A stretch of 10,167 bases of DNA from CAYSBK01 sp964429265. GTDB lineage: Bacteria > Planctomycetota > Phycisphaerae > Sedimentisphaerales > Anaerobacaceae. The stretch's first letter is position 1, and each line of letters opens with the position of its first letter. The position numbers were made by a program, and so were the translations under genes. This document shows, in pieces, positions 6,855-10,167 of the stretch. A model generated the notes under the pieces. It had not been told where the DNA came from and ran no database searches. It worked only from the letters and a program-made list of their open reading frames with translations. The stretch covers positions 1 to 10,167 of the forward strand of contig CAYSBK010000081.1 in assembly GCA_964429265.1 (NCBI GenBank). The letters are read 5' to 3'.

Positions 6855-8270
6855 TCAACCATAAAGCCTCACCTGGGCCGCTCGAACCACCTTGACGTTG
6901 TCATCGTCTATGCAATACCGGTAACCAGGCCGAAGCACCGCCGCGATCTTCCCTGCCATCGACGGGTCATCGCACTTCTGCTTCTCCTTGACCGCCTCCG
7001 CGCGCTTTTCCTGCCCACGGTAGCTGCTGTTAATCTCCGGGGAAAAACGCTCCACGCCCGTGGACTCCAGCGCGAAAACCAGCTCGTCCCGGACCTCCTC
7101 GAGGTCCGTGGTGTCGATGTTCTGACCGGCCTGGTCCGCTATGCGTTTTTCCAGGTTGTCGATGCACCGAATAATGCGAAGGCAGAAGTTCTTCACTATG
7201 CTCCAGTCGTACCCGTCCTGAAGCCTGCTGACCCTCGCTTCCTGGTGAGTAGCGTATTCCCGGATTGCCGCTATCTGCTCGGTCAACTCCTGGATGCTGG
7301 CGTGCAGAGGATTCGCCTGCTCCTGCTGGTCCGGTTGTGTCGCACGCCGCTCGAACTCCGCCATCCGTTTTTCCAGGTTCTCCGTTTGTTCCTTGATAAG
7401 CTGCTGAACACTTGGCGGATTGTCTTCGCCCACCGGCGCCTCCGGGTCTTCTTTGCCCACCGGCGCCTCCGGAGTTGTAACCGTGGCCACCCGCCCGTCC
7501 TGCACTTGTTCGGCCAGTTGCAGAGACTGCTCGTCGCAAAGCAGCACCGACGTGTCTTTCTGCTCCAGGGACGCCGCCGGTTCCGCCGCGCTCGCATCGA
7601 CCCTCCTGGCGAAAGGTCCCTTGCGCCGGCCGTCGTTGTTACGTCCACTTCCTGCGCCGGCTGTCGCAGCGAACTTCCCGGCCCCGCTCTTGCTCATATC
7701 AGTCTCCGATTCTATTACTTGACTCTGGGCCGGCTCATCGGCTTTTTCGCCGGCGTCCGCTTTTGTCATTGCCTCTGTGGGGCCCGCTGTTGCGGTCCGC
7801 GCAAACGGCCCGGGCTTGGAAGCTTCCCGGCTTTGCCGTCGCCCGGTCGGCTCAGCCTTTATCGGGGCAGTGGTCTTGCCGGTGCTGTTCGGCTTGCCGC
7901 GAGGCCGTATCCACCGCGCGGCGGATGTGCGAATGCCTCGACCTGCCGCCGTGACCAACCAGACTCCCAGCAGGGTCGCTCCGCTTACGCCCAGCACCCC
8001 GCCCAGTGTAATAACCAGGCCTCGCGCCTCTTCGCTTTTGGTGTAATGCTCGCTTTGCTCGGGGTCTTCCCAGTAGAGCCCATCCGCAAGTTGGGCCGCG
8101 TGAATCTTGTCGCCCACCAACTTGTCAATCTTGCTGATGTCGGCTTTGAGGCTGCGGCGCTGCTGCTGTCGCAGCCTGCGTTGCCGTCGCTGGTCATACG
8201 CGCTCCAGGCCAACAGGGCCGCAGCGCCGACCAACAATACCAGGCCGATACTGATAGTGCGTCTGGACAT
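6855..8270 (-). CDS. Two-helix membrane protein with coiled coil and C-terminal GrpE-like domain
   Basis: This protein of about 471 residues has a first membrane helix near residues 6-23, a basic and helical loop (about 27-80) and a second helix near 84-108. A long Ala/Gly/Pro/charged segment that looks disordered follows (about 110-285), then a coiled coil (about 285-385) and a C-terminal domain (about 386-471). That domain has GrpE features: VRDELVFALESTGVERFSP resembles the helix leading into the GrpE beta head, and the end, AAVLRPGYRY plus VVRAAQVRL, matches GrpE's V..VLQ.GY...RVLRPA.V.V. GrpE is the nucleotide exchange factor of DnaK, and the next gene encodes an Hsp70, so exchange for that partner is the likely role. 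Ordinary GrpE is soluble and about 200 residues. The disordered part carries two GPFAR motifs and a tandem repeat. The start is ATG 8270 or the adjacent GTG 8273; a stop lies two codons further upstream. No ribosome site is visible. Confidence 0.78.
   Translation of the reverse strand: MSRRTISIGLVLLVGAAALLAWSAYDQRRQRRLRQQQRRSLKADISKIDKLVGDKIHAAQLADGLYWEDPEQSEHYTKSEEARGLVITLGGVLGVSGATLLGVWLVTAAGRGIRTSAARWIRPRGKPNSTGKTTAPIKAEPTGRRQSREASKPGPFARTATAGPTEAMTKADAGEKADEPAQSQVIESETDMSKSGAGKFAATAGAGSGRNNDGRRKGPFARRVDASAAEPAASLEQKDTSVLLCDEQSLQLAEQVQDGRVATVTTPEAPVGKEDPEAPVGEDNPPSVQQLIKEQTENLEKRMAEFERRATQPDQQEQANPLHASIQELTEQIAAIREYATHQEARVSRLQDGYDWSIVKNFCLRIIRCIDNLEKRIADQAGQNIDTTDLEEVRDELVFALESTGVERFSPEINSSYRGQEKRAEAVKEKQKCDDPSMAGKIAAVLRPGYRYCIDDDNVKVVRAAQVRLYG
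7424..7472 (-). repeat. 27-base tandem duplication inside the GrpE-like gene
   Basis: The 18-base unit GCCCACCGGCGCCTCCGG (plus strand) occurs at 7428-7445 and again at 7455-7472, a period of 27 bases; a few bases to the left also match. In the protein this gives PEAPVGKED followed by PEAPVGEDN, just before the coiled coil. The period is nine codons, so the reading frame is kept. It looks like a recent slippage duplication in a linker. Confidence 0.8.
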
Positions 8271-8273
8271 CAC

Positions 8274-8685
8274 AGAACGTTAAACAGGTAAACCGTCAGT
8301 TTCTCGAGAGTGCACGCTAACGTGCTGCTCTTATCGGAATTCGGCCGGTGCCGAATTATTGAAATCCTTATTCATTGCGGCCGGCGGGCCGCTTGGTTAA
8401 CGCTGAAATAGATTTTAGAGCCGACACGTAAAGTATAAAAAACAATCGCAGCGGCCCAAAGGCGGGGACGTTCGGCTGAGCCTGTGCCGGACAGTCCGAT
8501 AGGGAAGTGTGTTTGCCGAGGCAGATACCAGGCGGGACCTTGGGCGGTTATCGGAATCGTTTTGGTGTCGGCGCTGTGCGGGCTTCGGCGCGGGCTGCCG
8601 TGCTTGACAGCAGCGGCTCGGGCGGGTAATGTGAGGTGATAGTTCGTTGCGGGTTCGGGCAGCCAAACAGTGTTGCAGGATTGAA
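8274..8685. other. Intergenic region upstream of the chaperone cluster
   Basis: About 410 bases hold no gene that can be supported. The left part contains three tandem hairpins, listed separately. An AT-rich stretch at 8403-8447 has a TATACT (8437-8432) and a TAAAAT (8417-8412) on the minus strand that could serve as -10 boxes for the GrpE-like gene, but neither has a good -35 at proper spacing. The part from about 8450 to 8680 is G-rich on the plus strand. No tRNA, SRP RNA, RNase P or tmRNA signature was found there. The region also marks a change in strand composition. Confidence 0.5.
8306..8392. promoter_or_regulatory. Cluster of three tetraloop-size hairpins upstream of the GrpE-like gene
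   Basis: Plus-strand reading gives three inverted repeats in 87 bases. The first (8306-8332) has GCACG-CTAA-CGTGC as a perfect inner stem, with GAGAG/CTCTT pairing outside a small internal loop. The second (8338-8357) is AATTCGGC-CGGT-GCCGAATT, a perfect eight-pair stem. The third (8377-8392) is GCGGCC-GGCG-GGCCGC, a perfect six-pair stem. No T run follows any of them, so they do not look like intrinsic terminators. They lie 33 to 122 bases upstream of the GrpE-like start codon and could be operators or a structured leader for the chaperone operon. Confidence 0.45.
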
Positions 8686-8808
8686 ATGGTGGTTGCAGCA
8701 AAGATGATGCCGGTGGCCAGTTTTTTCCTGATGGGTCCCCGTGAGGTGCTTGTCATCGTGGTGTTGACGGCGGTGGTGGTATGGCTTAGCACACGGAGGC
8801 GACGTTGA
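8686..8808 (+). CDS. Possible 40-residue single-pass membrane micro-protein
   Basis: A plus-strand reading frame of 40 codons begins at ATG 8686 with AGGA about 6 bases upstream and ends at TGA 8806-8808. The predicted peptide ends in GPREVLVIVVLTAVVVWLS, a clean hydrophobic helix, followed by four arginines, which would keep the C-terminus in the cytoplasm by the positive-inside rule. The GPREVLVIVV start of the helix faintly recalls the N-terminus of TatA, but no amphipathic helix follows, so it is not TatA. Alternative starts exist at ATG 8704, 8707 and 8731. It would run toward the 3' end of dprA, stopping 28 bases before it, and would be divergent from the chaperone cluster. The family is not recognised. 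A minus-strand frame overlaps it, and the G-rich composition can produce Val-rich frames by chance. Confidence 0.28.
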   Translation: MVVAAKMMPVASFFLMGPREVLVIVVLTAVVVWLSTRRRR

Positions 8809-8836
8809 CAGGCTTGGATGTTCCGGGGGGTCATTG

Positions 8837-9988
8837 TCATTTTTTCACGTAGAGGTTACCCGGCAACTGCTTAATCAATCCTTTAAGGCGAAGGGAAATC
8901 AGGGCGGCATTGACCCGGCCGGCGGGCAGATTCGTTGCGGCAATAAGTTCGTCCACGTGGAGCGGTTCTTTTCCGAGGGATTGGTGGACGGCGCTTTCGG
9001 CGGGGTCGAGGTTGAGGTCGGCGGCATCGAACAGCGGGGCATCGGTGTTTTCGGCGGCGCGTGTTTCGGCGTCGGCGACATGGTCTGTAAGCCGGCTTGT
9101 GATGCAGCCCAGCGCCTCGGTGACATCGGCGGCGGATTCCACGAGCACGGCGCCCTGCTTGAGTAACTGGTGGCAGCCCCTGCTTAATGGTGAGTCGACC
9201 TTGCCGGGCACGGCCATGACCTCGCGGTTGTAATCGAGGGCGGCCCTTGCGGTGATAAGCGCGCCGGAGTTGAAGCCGGCTTCGATCACAACGGTACCCA
9301 GTGACAGGGCAGCGATTATCCTGTTGCGAGGGGGAAAGTGCTCGGCCAGAGGTTCCGCCTGGAGGGGCAGTTCGCTTATGCAGGCACCCGTTTCGGCAAT
9401 CATCTGAAAGAGCCTTTTATGTTCCGGGGGAAAGACGTTCGCCAGTCCGCAGCCCTGTACGGCGATGGTTCGTCCGCCGGCGGCCAGTGCTCCCTGGTGA
9501 GCGGCAGCGTCGATGCCCCTTGCCAAGCCGGAGACGATGGTGAAGCCTGCGGCGGCGAGGAAATGTGCCAGGCGTGAGGCCTGTTCCTGTCCGTAGAGAC
9601 TGCACCTTCTGGAGCCGACGATTGCGACGGCGAGGCTGTCGCTGCGGGCGAAGTCGCCCCTGACGTACAGAACCGGTGGAGGGTCGGGTATGGCCTTCAG
9701 CGCAGGCGGATAGCGGGGGTCCTGAAGGTGGATGAGCCGGACGCCGAGGCTGTCGGCCAGTCTCAGTTCGGGGTCGGGGTCGAACCGGCGGCGTGTGCGG
9801 GCGATGCGTTCCGCGGTTGTGGCGCCGATGCCTTCGATGCGTGTGAGCTCCCGAACGGATGCGGCCAGTGCGTTCCGGACGGAGCCGAAATGGGCGATGA
9901 GCCTGGCGAAGGTGACGGGTCCGATGCCGTCTGCCCTTATGAGCCTGAGCCAGTCGGCGATATCGGGTGAATGTAGTTGTTTTTTCAT
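8837..9988 (-). CDS. dprA: DNA-processing protein DprA (Smf)
   Basis: DprA binds incoming single-stranded DNA during natural transformation and loads RecA in the cytoplasm; it is also widespread in bacteria not known to be competent. The 383-residue protein has N-terminal helix-hairpin-helix-like segments (DGIGPVTFARLIAHFGSV, 20-37, and IEGIGATTAERIAR, 51-64). The Rossmann-type DprA core (about 80-290) includes VAIVGSRRCSLYG, IVSGLARGIDAAAHQGAL, FPPRNRIIAALSLGTVVIEA and SGALITARAALDYNREVMAV. A C-terminal winged-helix domain spans about 325-383. Its length is normal. ATG 9988 is chosen because homology begins right after it; GGGAAG lies just upstream, rather close. An upstream ATG at 10144 would add 52 residues without family character. 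The coding strand is C-rich, opposite to the genes at the left of the window. The 179 bases upstream (9989-10167) show no supported gene and only a weak -10-like TTATAT near 10044-10050. Confidence 0.95.
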   Translation of the reverse strand: MKKQLHSPDIADWLRLIRADGIGPVTFARLIAHFGSVRNALAASVRELTRIEGIGATTAERIARTRRRFDPDPELRLADSLGVRLIHLQDPRYPPALKAIPDPPPVLYVRGDFARSDSLAVAIVGSRRCSLYGQEQASRLAHFLAAAGFTIVSGLARGIDAAAHQGALAAGGRTIAVQGCGLANVFPPEHKRLFQMIAETGACISELPLQAEPLAEHFPPRNRIIAALSLGTVVIEAGFNSGALITARAALDYNREVMAVPGKVDSPLSRGCHQLLKQGAVLVESAADVTEALGCITSRLTDHVADAETRAAENTDAPLFDAADLNLDPAESAVHQSLGKEPLHVDELIAATNLPAGRVNAALISLRLKGLIKQLPGNLYVKK

Positions 9989-10167
9989 ATCTTCCCGTGG
10001 CACGGACAAGCTGGCCGGTGGAAGACCGCCAATCAGCGACAAGATATAACAAATCCCGGGCTGATAATCCAGATGTTGATCCGGCCGGCGGAGACCTGGG
10101 CGGCCGTGTGGCAATTGGCTTTGTTTGGGTTTGTTTTGTCCCATCGCACCAGGTGTCCAAACGGTCG

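Noticed and set aside
6849..8291. A 480-codon plus-strand frame covering the whole GrpE-like gene.
   Set aside because: Despite its length, the product is Arg/Leu-rich and patternless, while the minus strand encodes membrane helices, a coiled coil and a GrpE-like end and fits the neighbouring Hsp70.
8306..8320. GAGTGC-ACG-CTAA resembling half of a CIRCE element (HrcA site) upstream of the chaperone genes.
   Set aside because: CIRCE needs GAGTGCTAA paired with TTAGCACTC nine bases away. Here the half-site is interrupted by extra bases and the second half is missing.
8331..8560. TTATCGGAA occurring twice (near 8331 and 8548), considered as DnaA boxes because of the skew change.
   Set aside because: The DnaA box is TTATCCACA; both copies differ at several positions, and no cluster or AT-rich unwinding element accompanies them.
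8415..8840. A 141-codon minus-strand frame whose ATG overlaps the dprA stop codon (ATGA).
   Set aside because: The overlap is attractive, but the product is rich in Thr, Arg, Ser and Pro with no domain pattern, as expected from reading a C-rich strand. No ribosome site stands out, and a more gene-like plus-strand frame overlaps it.
10110..10140. Low-complexity T/G-rich run (tttgtttgggtttgttttg) upstream of dprA.
   Set aside because: It is too short and irregular to call a repeat family, and no hairpin precedes it that would make it a terminator.

Overview
The window reads as one stretch of a GC-moderate to GC-rich bacterial chromosome. Every confidently called gene lies on the minus strand, so the gene order below follows transcription from right to left. 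No rRNA, tRNA, CRISPR array, transposase or phage gene was seen. The organism cannot be fixed from sequence alone. The mix of a divergent Hsp70 with membrane-tethered partners, a Gram-negative-style RND exporter and DprA would suit a planctomycete or another deep-branching Gram-negative bacterium, but that is a guess.

From the right: dprA (DNA-processing protein A, the RecA loader of natural transformation) occupies about 8.84-9.99 kb. A gap of roughly 560 bases follows. It holds a possible 40-residue membrane micro-protein on the plus strand and a cluster of three short hairpins just upstream of the next gene. G/C strand asymmetry flips sign in this gap.

Next comes a three-gene cluster that looks like a dedicated membrane-tethered Hsp70 machine: a two-helix membrane protein with a coiled coil ending in a GrpE-like head (6855-8270), a catalytically complete Hsp70 that lacks most of its helical lid (5242-6792), and a membrane-anchored protein with a TerB-like domain followed by a J-domain-like C-terminus without the HPD motif (3995-5221). 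This last protein has the layout of DjlA. Together the three cover exchange factor, ATPase and co-chaperone, with both partners placed at the membrane. A small STAS-domain protein (3524-3880) follows, possibly as its own unit.

The left third is a separate operon: an ArsR-type repressor with three cysteines (2951-3304), a large RND/MMPL-type exporter with an unusual cysteine-rich two-helix C-terminal extension (83-2923), and the start of a DUF2892/YgaP-type membrane protein running off the left edge (1-67). A promoter with an overlapping imperfect palindrome precedes the ArsR gene and fits self-repression. ArsR plus DUF2892 recalls E. coli ygaV-ygaP and suggests sulfide/thiol or soft-metal control of the exporter.
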